Notes: generated by a model not told the origin, from the sequence alone. A stretch of 64,000 nucleotides of DNA from Leptospira kobayashii (GCF_003114835.2 NZ_AP025028.1:1640001-1704000); one strand, 5' to 3'; shown: positions 1 to 9,160, numbered from the stretch's first letter. Numbers and translations: made by a program.

Positions 1-767
1 ACAGGGTAATGGGTGGGGCTTGGTTGCAAATACTGTCCTATGGTGAGCATTCTCACACCATTTGCATACAGATCTTCCAGGCATGATTCCACGTTTTCCT
101 TGGTTTCTCCGAGTCCCAAAATAAGTCCGCTTTTGGTAAGAAATCCATGTTCGGATATATCCTTTAGAACTTCCAAGGAACGAAGGTAATTTTTCTGAGG
201 AGCGATTTTGGGAAACAGCTCTTTCACAGTTTCTATGTTGTGGTTGATGATATTCGGTTTCGCGGAATAGAGAATGTCCAAAGATTCCCTTTTTGCCTTA
301 AAATCGGGGATTAATACTTCGATAGAACAATTCGGTTTGCGTTTTTTGATTTCCAAAATGGTTCGGGCAAAGTGTTCGGAACCTCCGTCTTTCAAATCAT
401 CCCGGTTGACTGCGGTAAGTACCACATGATTCAATTCCAATTCTGCAACTGACTCTGCGACCCGAATCGGCTCTTCCGAGTCCAACGGCATTGGTTTCCC
501 GAAAGCGACGTCACAGTACTGGCAACGTCTGGTGCAGATATCACCGGAAAGCATATAAGTGGCTGTTTTGCGGCTCCAACAATGGTTTAGGTTGGGGCAA
601 GAAGCGGACTCGCAGACTGTATTGAGTTTTTTGGAGGATACTTCTCCGCGCACTTTGGAAACAGGATCGTTTTCCGTTGGGAACGAAATTTTCACCTTCA
701 TCCATTCCGGATGGACCGGAACCGGATTTAATTCCTTTGTACGGGGCTTTTTTTTAAGCGGGTTCAT
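1..767 (-). CDS. lipA: lipoyl synthase LipA (3' end cut by window edge)
   Basis: Radical SAM enzyme that inserts two sulfur atoms into octanoyl groups on lipoyl domains of 2-oxoacid dehydrogenases and the glycine cleavage H protein. My own translation from the ATG at 767 gives 255 codons before the window edge; the family is about 300 residues, so only the C-terminus is missing. Visible are the LipA-specific auxiliary cluster motif CESASCPN plus a third Cys (C52, C57, C63) and the radical SAM motif CTRRCQYC (C78, C82, C85). The last visible residues, QYLQPSPTHYPV, fit the conserved LipA QYLQP block. It is divergent from the RluB-type gene, with 49 bp between the two start codons. Identity is secure from the two cysteine motifs. 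Confidence 0.95.
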   Translation of the reverse strand, partial: MNPLKKKPRTKELNPVPVHPEWMKVKISFPTENDPVSKVRGEVSSKKLNTVCESASCPNLNHCWSRKTATYMLSGDICTRRCQYCDVAFGKPMPLDSEEPIRVAESVAELELNHVVLTAVNRDDLKDGGSEHFARTILEIKKRKPNCSIEVLIPDFKAKRESLDILYSAKPNIINHNIETVKELFPKIAPQKNYLRSLEVLKDISEHGFLTKSGLILGLGETKENVESCLEDLYANGVRMLTIGQYLQPSPTHYP

Positions 768-816
768 CTCTCGATTAGACTTTTTCTGTGGGGTAGTGTT
801 TGTAAAATGGAAAAAG

Positions 817-1548
817 ATGAGAATCAATCAATTTCTAGCTCGTTCCGGTGTAGGCGCAAGGCGCAAAGTAGAGGAAATCATTTTGGCGGGCAGAGTCAAA
901 GTGAACGGAAAAACACTTACCGATCTCTCATACCGGGTGGATTTGGAAAAGGATCAGGTTTTGGTGGATGGAAAAACGGTACGAATCGATGAAGAAGGCG
1001 ACTTACCGAAGATCATCGCATTCAACAAACCTGTGGGTTTTCTATCTTCCCATGAAGATAAGTTTCATGAGAAAACCATCTTTGATTTATTGCCGAAAGA
1101 ATTTCACAAATACAATTATGCGGGACGTTTGGACTTGGATTCCAGGGGGCTTTTGATTTTATCTTCCGACGGAGACTTTATTCAAAGAGTCACTCATCCA
1201 AGTAATAAGATTGAAAAAGAATATATAGTCACTTTGCAAAAAAAAGTGGATTGGAAACGAATTGCCGAAGAACTAAGGTTAGGTGTTCGTGAGGGCGGGG
1301 AAACTTTGAGAGCATTTCAGGTAACCGCTGCAGGTCTTGAGATGGACAAAGATCCGGACAATACGAATCATCTGCGGGTGATTCTGAAAGAAGGAAAAAA
1401 AAGACAAATCCGACGTATGTTTCATGCCAAAGATCTGAGCGTTATTGATTTATTCAGGGTGAGAGTGGGTGGGCTTTCTTTGGAAAAAAAGAAACTGGAA
1501 GAGGGGAAGTTTATTTCCGTCACAGAGAAGGAAATTTTAGGAAAGTAA
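817..1548 (+). CDS. rluB: RsuA/RluB-family 23S/16S rRNA pseudouridine synthase
   Basis: Isomerises a specific uridine in rRNA to pseudouridine. The 243-residue product starts with an S4 RNA-binding domain (RINQFLARSGVGARRKVEE, residues 2-20, continuing to about 50) followed by the pseudouridine synthase domain with the GRLDLDSRGLL motif; the catalytic aspartate is D106. The C-terminal KKRQIRRMFHA block is typical of RsuA/RluB/RluF enzymes. The open frame extends upstream to 559, but that part lies antisense inside lipA and has no S4 homology, so the ATG at 817 is chosen. Which rRNA position is modified cannot be told from sequence; RluB is the closest general assignment, RsuA is an alternative. 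Confidence 0.9.
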   Translation: MRINQFLARSGVGARRKVEEIILAGRVKVNGKTLTDLSYRVDLEKDQVLVDGKTVRIDEEGDLPKIIAFNKPVGFLSSHEDKFHEKTIFDLLPKEFHKYNYAGRLDLDSRGLLILSSDGDFIQRVTHPSNKIEKEYIVTLQKKVDWKRIAEELRLGVREGGETLRAFQVTAAGLEMDKDPDNTNHLRVILKEGKKRQIRRMFHAKDLSVIDLFRVRVGGLSLEKKKLEEGKFISVTEKEILGK

Positions 1549-1602
1549 AATCCTTGAATCCGTGGATTGAGAATTAAAATTTAATAGATAGGGAGAATTT
1601 TT

Positions 1603-2637
1603 TTGTTATCACGTCCTTTTTTAATTTATCCGGTTGTTCTTTTTTTTGCCGTACTAGTCATTGATAAAATTTTTCTACTGCCGGTTTTCCATGGAGAGTT
1701 TTTGCAAGCTGGCAATTCCGTTTTTTACCACCAAAGACGTGTTTTAGCGGAAAGATTGATTCATGATCCTAAAATCAAAGAAACCAAATTGGCTGTGGTG
1801 TTCGGAGATTCCCGTTCCTACCCCTATTCCGAAATGGGAATTCCCAAAGAAAAACAAAAAGATTGGTCATTGTACAATTTCAGCGGACCGCAAGCGATCC
1901 CTATGTATTCCTATTTTTGGTTGGATGAGCTTTTGAAAAAAGGAGTGAAGCCGGATTTTGTGATTTTGTCTTTGAGTCCGGAAGCATTTGACGATTCCAA
2001 AGGTCTTGTCAATTCCCCCTTTCTCCGCCTAGCATGTGATAAAGAATGTAGGGAATTTGTATGGAAGGACGTTCCTTGGAAAGACCGATATGAACATTGG
2101 TTGGATCAGGTGTTTACCATTCGTGCCATCGAGCCGAATATGGGGCTTTTTATCTCACGGCTCAAGTCCGGCAGACTGAAAGAATACAAGGCATTTTATA
2201 ATAAGGAATTCCAACTGATCAATTATACAAAAGGCGATTACCTGATGTACGCCACTACCGCCAACCCGACGGAAAAATTGGAAAAAGATGCGGTTCGAAT
2301 CAGCGCTATTTATATGAGATCCTTCCAAATGGGCAAGTCCCAGCTTCCTTACGTGAAGGCCTTTTTGGAATTAACTCGGGCAAATCAAATCAAAACGCTT
2401 GTGGTTTGGCCGAAAGTATACGGAAAATACTTCAAAGAATACGAAAAATATAATATAAAGAATGTTTGGTGGTCGCAAGTTGCGGAACTCTCCAAATCTT
2501 ACGATGCAATCCCTTATGATATGAATGAGGAAAGCAAATGCGATTTGTTCAACGATGCTTCTCATCAATCCGTATTCTGTTTTGTGGACCAGATGAAGGA
2601 TATTTGGGAAAGATATGCTGATCCGGTGAGTCGTTAG
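1603..2637 (+). CDS. DUF1574-family SGNH-hydrolase-like membrane-anchored protein
   Basis: The 344-residue protein has an N-terminal hydrophobic segment (about residues 5-27) and then an extracytoplasmic domain. The sequence FGDSRSYPY (GDS at 68-70) resembles the nucleophile block of SGNH/GDSL hydrolases, and DASH near 318-321 resembles the catalytic Asp-x-x-His block, so a serine esterase/acyltransferase-type fold is inferred. DUF1574 proteins are expanded in Leptospira and none is characterised to my knowledge. The start is TTG at 1603, supported by GGGAG at 1591-1595, seven bases upstream. It follows the pseudouridine synthase gene by 54 bp and is convergent with the AraC-type gene, whose stop is 13 bp away. 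Confidence 0.8.
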   Translation: MLSRPFLIYPVVLFFAVLVIDKIFLLPVFHGEFLQAGNSVFYHQRRVLAERLIHDPKIKETKLAVVFGDSRSYPYSEMGIPKEKQKDWSLYNFSGPQAIPMYSYFWLDELLKKGVKPDFVILSLSPEAFDDSKGLVNSPFLRLACDKECREFVWKDVPWKDRYEHWLDQVFTIRAIEPNMGLFISRLKSGRLKEYKAFYNKEFQLINYTKGDYLMYATTANPTEKLEKDAVRISAIYMRSFQMGKSQLPYVKAFLELTRANQIKTLVVWPKVYGKYFKEYEKYNIKNVWWSQVAELSKSYDAIPYDMNEESKCDLFNDASHQSVFCFVDQMKDIWERYADPVSR

Positions 2638-2650
2638 ATAGACATAAAAG

Positions 2651-3799
2651 TTATTTCAGGACAGTCTCTTTACTTAACTTTTCTCTATATTCCATAGGAG
2701 TGAATCCCGTGGCTTTTCTGAATATCGAATTGAAGGATGATTTTGAATTGAAACCGGAATCGAAAGCGATTCGTAAAATATTATAATCGTTAAAGTTCGG
2801 GTCTTGGAATCTTGCTATCACTTCGTCGACACGATAGTCATTGATAAACATAAAAAAGTTTTTGGAAAGTCCTACATTCAAACATTGGCTTAAGTGATTT
2901 ACGCTGATGCTCATCGCTTTCGCGATTCCTTCCACATCCAATTCATTTTGCAAATACGGTTTTTCTTTTCGCATATATTCCAAAAGTGAAGTGATGATCT
3001 CTTCCATTTTTTCAGTGGAAAGTCCTGATTTTGCGTATTTTTCCTTTTTTTCCGAAGGAGGGGGAGAGATCTCTTGCGATGGAAAACTTGTATTTTGTCT
3101 TAATAGAAAATAACTCAATAGATAAAGGTAACCTACTATGATGGAACCGTTGATTTTATGAGAAATGGATTCCGGATGATAGACATTGGAATAAACGAGT
3201 AAGCCGGATTGTAGATTTAAGAAAAAGAAAAACAAGATCGTTAATTTTGTAAGCCAACTGACTGTAATTTCAATGGATTCGTAGGAATAATGGTCATACA
3301 CCGTTTCCCTATGTTTTTTTAATAGTTTGAGAGCTAAGAAAGTATATATGGAGAGAGAGACAAGGGAAGGGACTGCAAAATACAGGGTTAAAAATAATGT
3401 GTTCCTGTTTGTGGAAGAAAAATCATCAATGCGGAAAGATTCGAAAGACAGACTAGGAACCACCGAAGTGAAAATAACAATCAATAAGGGAATAAAATGA
3501 AATAAATCCTTAGATTTGAATTTTGTTTCTCCCCTTACTAATATTCTGACATATAAATAAAGGCAAGGCCCGTATGCCAGGGGATAATGCAGGAATCTTA
3601 GAAAGAATATATCCGAATCCGGACCATAAGCAATATGCAGGCTTCGACGAACACAGGCGAGACAGATAAAAATAATCCAAACAGCCGCTATATAATCGTA
3701 AAGTTTTGGCTTTTTCTTAGTGAATAACATCACTAAGAAAAATAGAGTATGGAAAATGCTGATAGGAAGCAGAGGGGGAAACTGAGAAGGAATCAGCAT
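2651..3799 (-). CDS. membrane-embedded AraC-family transcriptional regulator
   Basis: 382-residue protein with about seven hydrophobic helices over residues 8-245 and a C-terminal AraC-type double helix-turn-helix domain (about 280-375), ending with the family signature region NSKSSFNSIFRKATGFTP. The arrangement, a 7TM sensor fused directly to an AraC DNA-binding domain, is a known one-component design in Leptospira and Bacteroidetes; the ligand is unknown. It would bind DNA while inserted in the inner membrane. It lies downstream of the transaldolase gene in the same direction with 46 bp between; shared transcription is possible but not shown. Target genes cannot be inferred. Confidence 0.85.
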   Translation of the reverse strand: MLIPSQFPPLLPISIFHTLFFLVMLFTKKKPKLYDYIAAVWIIFICLACVRRSLHIAYGPDSDIFFLRFLHYPLAYGPCLYLYVRILVRGETKFKSKDLFHFIPLLIVIFTSVVPSLSFESFRIDDFSSTNRNTLFLTLYFAVPSLVSLSIYTFLALKLLKKHRETVYDHYSYESIEITVSWLTKLTILFFFFLNLQSGLLVYSNVYHPESISHKINGSIIVGYLYLLSYFLLRQNTSFPSQEISPPPSEKKEKYAKSGLSTEKMEEIITSLLEYMRKEKPYLQNELDVEGIAKAMSISVNHLSQCLNVGLSKNFFMFINDYRVDEVIARFQDPNFNDYNILRIAFDSGFNSKSSFNSIFRKATGFTPMEYREKLSKETVLK

Positions 3800-3845
3800 A
3801 TTTTCCTCTACATTCTTCCTGTTAAAACAGTTTGATTCTAAAAAA

Positions 3846-4490
3846 CTACCAAGTCAGTTTTTTAGCGTCTTCCACGAATTTTGCAAGTCCACTGTCGGTT
3901 AACGGATGTTTGAATAACATTTCGAATACGCTGTAGGGTAAGGTAACGCAGTCAGCCCCACGCAAAGCAACTTCTTTGAAATGAATCGGATGTCTGACGG
4001 ATGCTGCAAGGATTTGCGTATCAATTCCGTAATTGTCGTAAATATCTCTGATCTCAGTGATGAGTTCCAATCCGTCGTATCCGATATCATCCAATCTTCC
4101 TACAAACGGAGAAATAAAAGTAGCGCCTGCTTTTGCTGCAAGTAGAGCCTGGTTTGCAGTGAAACAAAGAGTAACGTTTGTAGCGATCCCTCTTTTTGTA
4201 AATTCCACAACTGCTTTGATTCCTTCCGGAATCAAAGGTACTTTTACCACGATGTTTTTTGCGATCGCAGCGAGCTCCAATCCTTCTTTGATCATAGTAG
4301 GGGCATCCGTAGCAAGAACTTCGGCACTGACCGGACCTTCTACAATACTTGTGATCTCTTTGATAACTTCAGTGAATTTGCGACCGGATTTTGCAATGAT
4401 GGAGGGGTTTGTTGTAATTCCATCCAAAAGGCCCAGCTCGTGAACCTTTTTGATTTCGTCAATATTGGCTGTGTCTAAAAATAAATTCAT
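3846..4490 (-). CDS. tal: transaldolase / fructose-6-phosphate aldolase (Fsa/TalC type)
   Basis: Schiff-base class I aldolase family that transfers dihydroxyacetone units between sugar phosphates in the pentose phosphate pathway. At 214 residues it belongs to the short TalC/Fsa/MipB subfamily. Seen are the N-terminal [23 protein letters not shown] (25-37), and the lysine region [11 protein letters not shown] with the Schiff-base lysine at K83, plus [11 protein letters not shown] and [11 protein letters not shown]. Whether it is a true transaldolase or an F6P aldolase is not resolved by these motifs. It is the last gene of the minus-strand purN-purH run, 41 bp after the preceding gene. A strong inverted repeat sits immediately before its start codon (see 4492). 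Confidence 0.93.
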   Translation of the reverse strand: MNLFLDTANIDEIKKVHELGLLDGITTNPSIIAKSGRKFTEVIKEITSIVEGPVSAEVLATDAPTMIKEGLELAAIAKNIVVKVPLIPEGIKAVVEFTKRGIATNVTLCFTANQALLAAKAGATFISPFVGRLDDIGYDGLELITEIRDIYDNYGIDTQILAASVRHPIHFKEVALRGADCVTLPYSVFEMLFKHPLTDSGLAKFVEDAKKLTW

Positions 4491-4491
4491 A

Positions 4492-4526
4492 TTGCCTCGG
4501 TGGAGATTTTGCTCTCACTAAGGCAA
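4492..4526 (-). promoter_or_regulatory. hairpin covering the ribosome-binding region of tal
   Basis: Inverted repeat between the stop of the upstream gene (4532) and the tal ATG (4490). The outer stem pairs TTGCCT (4492-4497) with AGGCAA (4521-4526); the inner stem pairs GTGGAGA (4500-4506) with TCTCAC (4513-4518) with one bulged base. Read on the minus strand, the 3' arm holds GAGG, the only plausible Shine-Dalgarno for tal, so the fold would hide it. It could instead be an intercistronic processing or termination hairpin. Confidence 0.5.
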
Positions 4527-4531
4527 GGTAC

Positions 4532-5212
4532 TTATGGGATTAAATCCCGCAAGGTTTTTGTTTCCTGTACGCTAAAGAAATCTTTGTAATCCTTCGCTAT
4601 AATGTCTCGGATATTTGCGGAGAAATAGTCAATACGTCTTGTATACGGGTTTTTTTTGTATCCTTCCCTCCACTGAACCGCAAAACCACCGATTGGCGGA
4701 CTTGATCTGCGATCCACCAATTCCCAAATCGCCGCGCCGGAAACTTTATCATCTCCTATGCTATCTTTTCTGGGTTTTCCGTATTTTGTTTCCAATTTTG
4801 CTTTGATCTTTTCGGAAGGAACCAGGTTGAAAGTTGCTCCTACGGAGAATAAGATTCCTGCTTCTCTGTATTCTGTTTGGCCGTCAATGCTCGGATCGGA
4901 TTCCCTTCTGTTGTCTTTGGGTCGGACTTCTCTGAGTAGTTCCGGGGTTTTATAAAACCGGTAGAGATAAAAAATTCCGTTCCTTTTGATCAGAAGTTTT
5001 TCATCTTTCTTTTCGTTTATGATTTCGATTTGTTCTTTGGATTCCGGGTTAGTCGCCATGGATAGAAATTTTTCCCGGATGGATTCGAACGTCATTCCCC
5101 AGGAGGCTTCTGCAAAACCGTCAATACTCGCAACAGTTTGGTCGGTGCCTTGTGCCCATAACAAACTAGGAAGCAATACAATCAGAAAGAGAAAATTATG
5201 CGACTTCTTCAT
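4532..5212 (-). CDS. secreted protein of unknown function
   Basis: The chosen ATG at 5212 gives 226 residues beginning with a clear signal peptide (MKKSHNFLFLIVLLPSLLWA, cleavage near residue 20). The open frame runs further upstream to 5410 but that extension overlaps the preceding gene and lacks signal-peptide character. The mature part contains the pattern EASWGMTFESIREKF, seen in proteins that examine the start of a precursor domain, but I do not recognise a named family; there are many charged residues and no cysteine pair. It sits 40 bp after the membrane protein gene and 41 bp before tal, so it probably shares the purN-purH transcript. Function unknown. Confidence 0.75.
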   Translation of the reverse strand: MKKSHNFLFLIVLLPSLLWAQGTDQTVASIDGFAEASWGMTFESIREKFLSMATNPESKEQIEIINEKKDEKLLIKRNGIFYLYRFYKTPELLREVRPKDNRRESDPSIDGQTEYREAGILFSVGATFNLVPSEKIKAKLETKYGKPRKDSIGDDKVSGAAIWELVDRRSSPPIGGFAVQWREGYKKNPYTRRIDYFSANIRDIIAKDYKDFFSVQETKTLRDLIP

Positions 5213-5252
5213 ACGGAAATTATCGGCTAAAAAAATAAATTTAGAAAGCCCA

Positions 5253-6017
5253 TTATTTCGGATCTTCGAAGTCATCCAGGCTCGGGGCATCGTCCCCCAG
5301 ACCTCCGTCGAAGTCGTCCCAATCGGTATTTTGATTTGATTTCGGGGCGGATTTTGTTCGGGAGTGGCCTTCCTCATCCGCGAAATCGTTCCGGTAGTCT
5401 TCAAATTCATTGTAATCGCTACCTCCCCAATCTTCCGTATATCTTGGCTCAGGGCCGATGGAAACGGAAAAGAATTTGCGGTGATTCCAGTAGGAAAGCA
5501 AAGGCCAAAGGATGAGAATCCCAGTGATCAGTACAAATAGAAAAAAGAATTCGTGGTAGAGTCCCCAAATGGAGAGGTTTGCCGCCAAGGTTCCCAGGCC
5601 GAGTCCGGAGAGGACGGAACGTCCGTTGTCAGTGATTATTTTTCCGAATCCGATTTGCCCGAACCCTTCCTTGAAAAAGGGAAACCCGAACAAAAATCCG
5701 AAAAACAAAATGGGTGCATGGAAAAAATAATTTCCGAAGGAACTGGTGTAATGCGGGGAACCGATGATTCCTCCTAGTAGGGACCAAAACCATGCGAAAA
5801 GGGCAAAAAACAAAAACAGGGAGGCTCCTATCGCCAGATTTCCTCCCGATTCAAATAAGGAAATCACTGACTGCAAAGCGGATTCCCATGGTTTTGTAAT
5901 TTCATCTCTATGATAATTTTCCTTTGCATTAAAAAACAAAAGATCCGAGTAATAGCTCAGAACGCCCGTTAGTATAATGGATAAAGCCAGGAAAATGAAA
6001 AAGAGAAAAAATTCCAT
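5253..6017 (-). CDS. multi-pass membrane protein with acidic C-terminal tail
   Basis: 254 residues. I see about five hydrophobic segments: near 1-22, 62-88, 95-115, 140-165 and a shorter one around 165-180, followed from about 195 by a hydrophilic tail rich in Asp and Glu (repeated DD/DW motifs, ending SLDDFEDPK). The acidic tail probably faces the cytoplasm and may bind a partner protein. No family recognised. The gene begins 2 bp after the purH stop, so it is almost certainly cotranscribed with the purine genes, although nothing in its sequence suggests a purine role. Confidence 0.75.
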   Translation of the reverse strand: MEFFLFFIFLALSIILTGVLSYYSDLLFFNAKENYHRDEITKPWESALQSVISLFESGGNLAIGASLFLFFALFAWFWSLLGGIIGSPHYTSSFGNYFFHAPILFFGFLFGFPFFKEGFGQIGFGKIITDNGRSVLSGLGLGTLAANLSIWGLYHEFFFLFVLITGILILWPLLSYWNHRKFFSVSIGPEPRYTEDWGGSDYNEFEDYRNDFADEEGHSRTKSAPKSNQNTDWDDFDGGLGDDAPSLDDFEDPK

Positions 6018-6019
6018 AC

Positions 6020-7561
6020 TTAGTGTCTGAAATGCCTCATACCGGTAAATACCATAATGAGACCGTGTTCGTCTGCGGCCTGAATCACTTCTTCGTCTTT
6101 GATGGAACCGCCCGGTTGGATGATCGCTTTGGCGCCGACTTTTGCTATGGCATCGATTCCGTCCCGGAATGGAAAAAATGCGTCGCTTCCCACATAAGAT
6201 CCTACGACCGATAGACCGACCTTTTGCGCTTTCACAGCACCTAACTCAACAGAGTCGACTCTGGACATTTGTCCCGCGCCTATTCCTAAAGTTGAATTTT
6301 GATCCGTATAAACGATCGCATTCGATTTGATGAATTTTACACAGTTCCAAGCGAACATCAATCCTTCCAAGTCGTCATCGGTAGGTTTCTTTTTGGAAAC
6401 AACCTTTAACTTGTCTTTGGTGATCAAATCATAGTCTCTGTTTTGTATAAGAAGTCCGTGGTGGAGGGAACGAAGATCCAGTTCATCCAAAGCTTCGTCG
6501 AATTTTGCAATGGGAATAAGACGGATATTCGGTTTTTTACTGAAAATCTCCAATGCTTCCGGAGAAAATCCTTCTGCGATCACTCCTTCCACAAAGTTCT
6601 TGGTGATTTCTTCCGCAGCGTCCTTTTCCACTTTTCCGTGGATTCCTATGATGCCTCCGAAAGCGGAAATCGGATCTGTTTTGCGGGCAAGTTCGAAGGA
6701 TTCCAAAACCGTATCTCCGAAAGCGATACCGCAAGGATTCAAATGTTTTACAATCGATACCGCGTTTTGGGGAAGTAAGGATGCCACATGGAATGCCGCA
6801 TCGAAATCCAACATATTATTGAAGGAAAGTTCTTTTCCCTGGAGAGCTTCAAATTGCGATTTTGAGAAAATCGGTTCGTAGAAAGCGGCATCCTGGTGAG
6901 GGTTTTCACCATAACGTAACTTTTGTTTTTTGGTGAATGCAAAAGAAATTTTGTCAGGATATTTGATATCCAGTTTTTTATTGAAGTAAGTTGAGATGGC
7001 GGTATCGTAACTTGCTGTTTCCGCAAAAACTTTGGCGGCATATTGAAATGCGGTTTCTTTTGAAATTTTGCCTTGGTTCTTTTTCCATTCTTCCGTAAAA
7101 GGTGCATAGTCTTTCGGATCGGTAAGTACCACAACGTTTTTGTGGTTTTTCGCCGCCGAACGAAGCATAGACGGTCCACCTATATCTATGTTTTCGATTG
7201 CATCTTCCAAACTACAGTCCGGTTTTTGAACTGTTTTTACAAAAGGATAGAGGTTGACTATGACGAGCTCAATAGGGGAAATCTGATTTTCCTTCATTTG
7301 TTTCACATGGTCGGGGTTCGTCGTATCGCCTAATAATCCACCGTGGATCTTCGGATGAAGAGTTTTCACCCGTCCGTGAAGGATTTCCGGAAATCCGGTA
7401 AAGTCGTCTACCTTTCTCACAGGAATTCCTGCTTTGGAAAGTGCGTCGTATGTTCCGCCTGTGGAGAGAATTTCCACTCCGTTCCCGCTTAAGAAGGAAC
7501 AAATTTCCGTGATTCCCGATTTGTCAGACACAGAAACTAAAGCTCTTTTGATTTCGATCAT
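6020..7561 (-). CDS. purH: bifunctional AICAR transformylase / IMP cyclohydrolase PurH
   Basis: Catalyses the last two steps of de novo IMP synthesis in the cytoplasm: formylation of AICAR with 10-formyl-THF and ring closure to IMP. 513 residues, the expected length. The N-terminal MGS-like cyclohydrolase domain (1 to about 145) starts with [11 protein letters not shown] and contains [14 protein letters not shown]; the transformylase domain has the catalytic KHLNPCG motif with K262 and H263 and the C-terminal [13 protein letters not shown] block. Its ATG overlaps the purN stop by four bases (ATGA, 7558-7561), so translation is probably coupled to purN. Confidence 0.98.
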   Translation of the reverse strand: MIEIKRALVSVSDKSGITEICSFLSGNGVEILSTGGTYDALSKAGIPVRKVDDFTGFPEILHGRVKTLHPKIHGGLLGDTTNPDHVKQMKENQISPIELVIVNLYPFVKTVQKPDCSLEDAIENIDIGGPSMLRSAAKNHKNVVVLTDPKDYAPFTEEWKKNQGKISKETAFQYAAKVFAETASYDTAISTYFNKKLDIKYPDKISFAFTKKQKLRYGENPHQDAAFYEPIFSKSQFEALQGKELSFNNMLDFDAAFHVASLLPQNAVSIVKHLNPCGIAFGDTVLESFELARKTDPISAFGGIIGIHGKVEKDAAEEITKNFVEGVIAEGFSPEALEIFSKKPNIRLIPIAKFDEALDELDLRSLHHGLLIQNRDYDLITKDKLKVVSKKKPTDDDLEGLMFAWNCVKFIKSNAIVYTDQNSTLGIGAGQMSRVDSVELGAVKAQKVGLSVVGSYVGSDAFFPFRDGIDAIAKVGAKAIIQPGGSIKDEEVIQAADEHGLIMVFTGMRHFRH

Positions 7562-8199
7562 TTTAGTATTTCTACCTTTCTTCCGTTGATTCTAAGTTTG
7601 TTTTCGCAAAATAATTGTATGGCGAGAGGAAGGATTTTATGTTCCTCTTTCAATATGGCGAGGGAAAGTTCTTTTTCTCCCCAAGATGATCCTATCTCTA
7701 CTGATCTTTGTAAAATGACGGGACCCGTGTCCACTCCTTCCTCTACAAAATGTACTGTGCAACCTGAAATTTTCGCTCCGTAGTCGATTGCCTGTTTTTG
7801 GGAATCAAGTCCCGGAAAGGAAGGAAGTAGGGAAGGATGAATGTTGATGATTTTTCCCGGGAAGGAATTTACGAATTCAGGTTTTAAAATGCGCATATAC
7901 CCGCAGGCGACGATCAAATCTGGAGATAGATCCTGCACTTTCTTCAAAAGATCTTTGTGATAATCTTTTTTGTCTTTGTAATCGGCATAGGGAAGAGTAT
8001 AGGAAGGGATTTGAAAGCTCTGGGCTAGATCCAGTGCCTTTGCTTGGGGGTTGTCCGTAACGAGGCCCAGAATGGCAACCGGAGCCTTTTTTTTGCGAAT
8101 GGCTTTGACCGCATTTTCAAAGTTGGAACCCCGGCCGGAAGCTAGAAACAAGACCTTTTTCTCTTTTTTTCTAAATCCGGTTGCCAGCACTTTTATCAT
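7558..8199 (-). CDS. purN: phosphoribosylglycinamide formyltransferase PurN
   Basis: Third step of de novo purine synthesis: transfers a formyl group from 10-formyl-THF to GAR. 213 residues. Seen: the nucleotide-binding start [16 protein letters not shown], the catalytic [12 protein letters not shown] with N119 and H121, and D157 in VDTGPV. The first 12 or so residues precede the usual family start, but no later Met is available before the conserved strand. First gene of the minus-strand purine run; divergent from fliS with a 76-bp intergenic region. Confidence 0.96.
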   Translation of the reverse strand: MIKVLATGFRKKEKKVLFLASGRGSNFENAVKAIRKKKAPVAILGLVTDNPQAKALDLAQSFQIPSYTLPYADYKDKKDYHKDLLKKVQDLSPDLIVACGYMRILKPEFVNSFPGKIINIHPSLLPSFPGLDSQKQAIDYGAKISGCTVHFVEEGVDTGPVILQRSVEIGSSWGEKELSLAILKEEHKILPLAIQLFCENKLRINGRKVEILK

Positions 8200-8230
8200 G
8201 AGATAATCTAAGAATATTCCTTTGGAGCAT

Positions 8231-8257
8231 TAAGCAAGTATCCTTTTTGGTCGATGG
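8231..8257 (+). promoter_or_regulatory. possible sigma-28 (FliA) promoter of fliS
   Basis: Upstream of fliS there is TAAG (8231-8234), a 15-base spacer, and GTCGATGG (8250-8257). The flagellar sigma-28 consensus in enterobacteria is TAAA-N15-GCCGATAA, so spacing is exact with 3 of 4 and 5 of 8 matches. The start would fall just before the AGGAG ribosome-binding site at 8265. A pair of GAATATTCC / GGAATATTC arms (8212-8220, 8256-8264) flanks it. Confidence 0.4.
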
Positions 8258-8275
8258 AATATTCAGGAGAAAAAA

Positions 8276-8722
8276 ATGTCGCTTGCGAGAAAGACCGGTG
8301 CCTATTCTGGATACAATGAGTACAAAGCGAACGAGATATCGACTGTCAGTCAGATCAAGCTGATTGTGATGCTCTTTGACGGAGCCATTCGATTTTTGGG
8401 CATTGCAATGGATAATATGAATCCACGCAAATATGATGTGGTAAACAATCATATCATCAAAGCCCAAGACATTATCACCGAATTATTATTATCTTTAAAT
8501 ATGGAAGAGGGTAAGGAAGTCGCGAACGGTCTTTTGTCTCTGTATATTTACCTCAAAAAACGTCTGTTAGAGGCAAATATGAAAAAGGACAAACAAATCG
8601 TCGAAGAATGTATTAAAATTCTGACCGAATTGAAAACATCCTGGGAAGAGTTGGAAAAAAAAGAAGGCACTTCTCCGCAAAGCCCTGCAGTCAGACCTAC
8701 TGGGATTTCCATTACCGGCTAA
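8276..8722 (+). CDS. fliS: flagellar export chaperone FliS
   Basis: Cytoplasmic chaperone that binds the C-terminus of flagellin and prevents premature polymerisation before export. 148 residues, all-helical as expected. The family pattern is clear: an N-terminal Y-x-x-Y-like segment (AYSGYNEYKANEI), then VSQIKLIVMLFDGAIRFL, then IIKAQDIITEL and LLSLYIYLKKRLLEANM. ATG at 8276 preceded by AGGAG at 8265. It heads a three-gene plus-strand run with a FlgN-like and a J-domain gene. In Leptospira the client would be the periplasmic flagellar filament proteins. Confidence 0.95.
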   Translation: MSLARKTGAYSGYNEYKANEISTVSQIKLIVMLFDGAIRFLGIAMDNMNPRKYDVVNNHIIKAQDIITELLLSLNMEEGKEVANGLLSLYIYLKKRLLEANMKKDKQIVEECIKILTELKTSWEELEKKEGTSPQSPAVRPTGISITG

Positions 8723-8749
8723 TTGGTTTATAACAAGGACTTTGTTATT

Positions 8750-9160
8750 ATGAGCAGGAAGGCATCCGATATTTCATTCTACGAAAAAAAATACAAGCTT
8801 CTCAGTTTGCTTTTCAGCAATCTCCAGGAAGAAGAAAAACTTCTTTCCTACGGGGATTCAGATTCAGCCGTTAAGCTTGAGTTCAAAAACGAATCCATTA
8901 TCAGGAAACTGGAGACTTTGGATAGGGAAGCATATGAAATAGGTGATTCCCATCCTTCCTCCGAAGAAGAAATCGAATTTGCGGAAAAAGTTTTTCATCT
9001 CCTTGATGAAGCTAGAGACGCGCAGTTGAGAGTACAAAATCTTTTGGAAAAGGAAATGAATTCCGCCAAAAAAGAACTCTGGGAATTTCGGGTAAAAAGA
9101 AAGCTAAAGAGTCATTTTTTACAAAACTCCGGGCTTTCATGGACAAAGAATTACTGTTAG
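8750..9160 (+). CDS. FlgN-like helical protein, probable flagellar chaperone
   Basis: 136 residues from the ATG at 8750, chosen because AAGGA lies 11 bases upstream; a TTG directly after the fliS stop (8723) is possible but lacks a ribosome-binding site. The product is almost entirely charged, helical and coiled-coil-like (LLSLLFSNLQEEEKLL and LLDEARDAQLRVQNLLEKE). Position right after fliS, size and helical composition fit a FlgN/FliT-type export chaperone, but no diagnostic motif is visible, so this is inferred mainly from context. Its 3' end overlaps the J-domain gene by 22 bp in another frame. Confidence 0.65.
   Translation: MSRKASDISFYEKKYKLLSLLFSNLQEEEKLLSYGDSDSAVKLEFKNESIIRKLETLDREAYEIGDSHPSSEEEIEFAEKVFHLLDEARDAQLRVQNLLEKEMNSAKKELWEFRVKRKLKSHFLQNSGLSWTKNYC

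Noticed and set aside
559..816. N-terminal extension of the pseudouridine synthase reading frame
   Set aside because: It is antisense to the start of lipA and lacks S4-domain similarity; the ATG at 817 begins exactly at the S4 domain.
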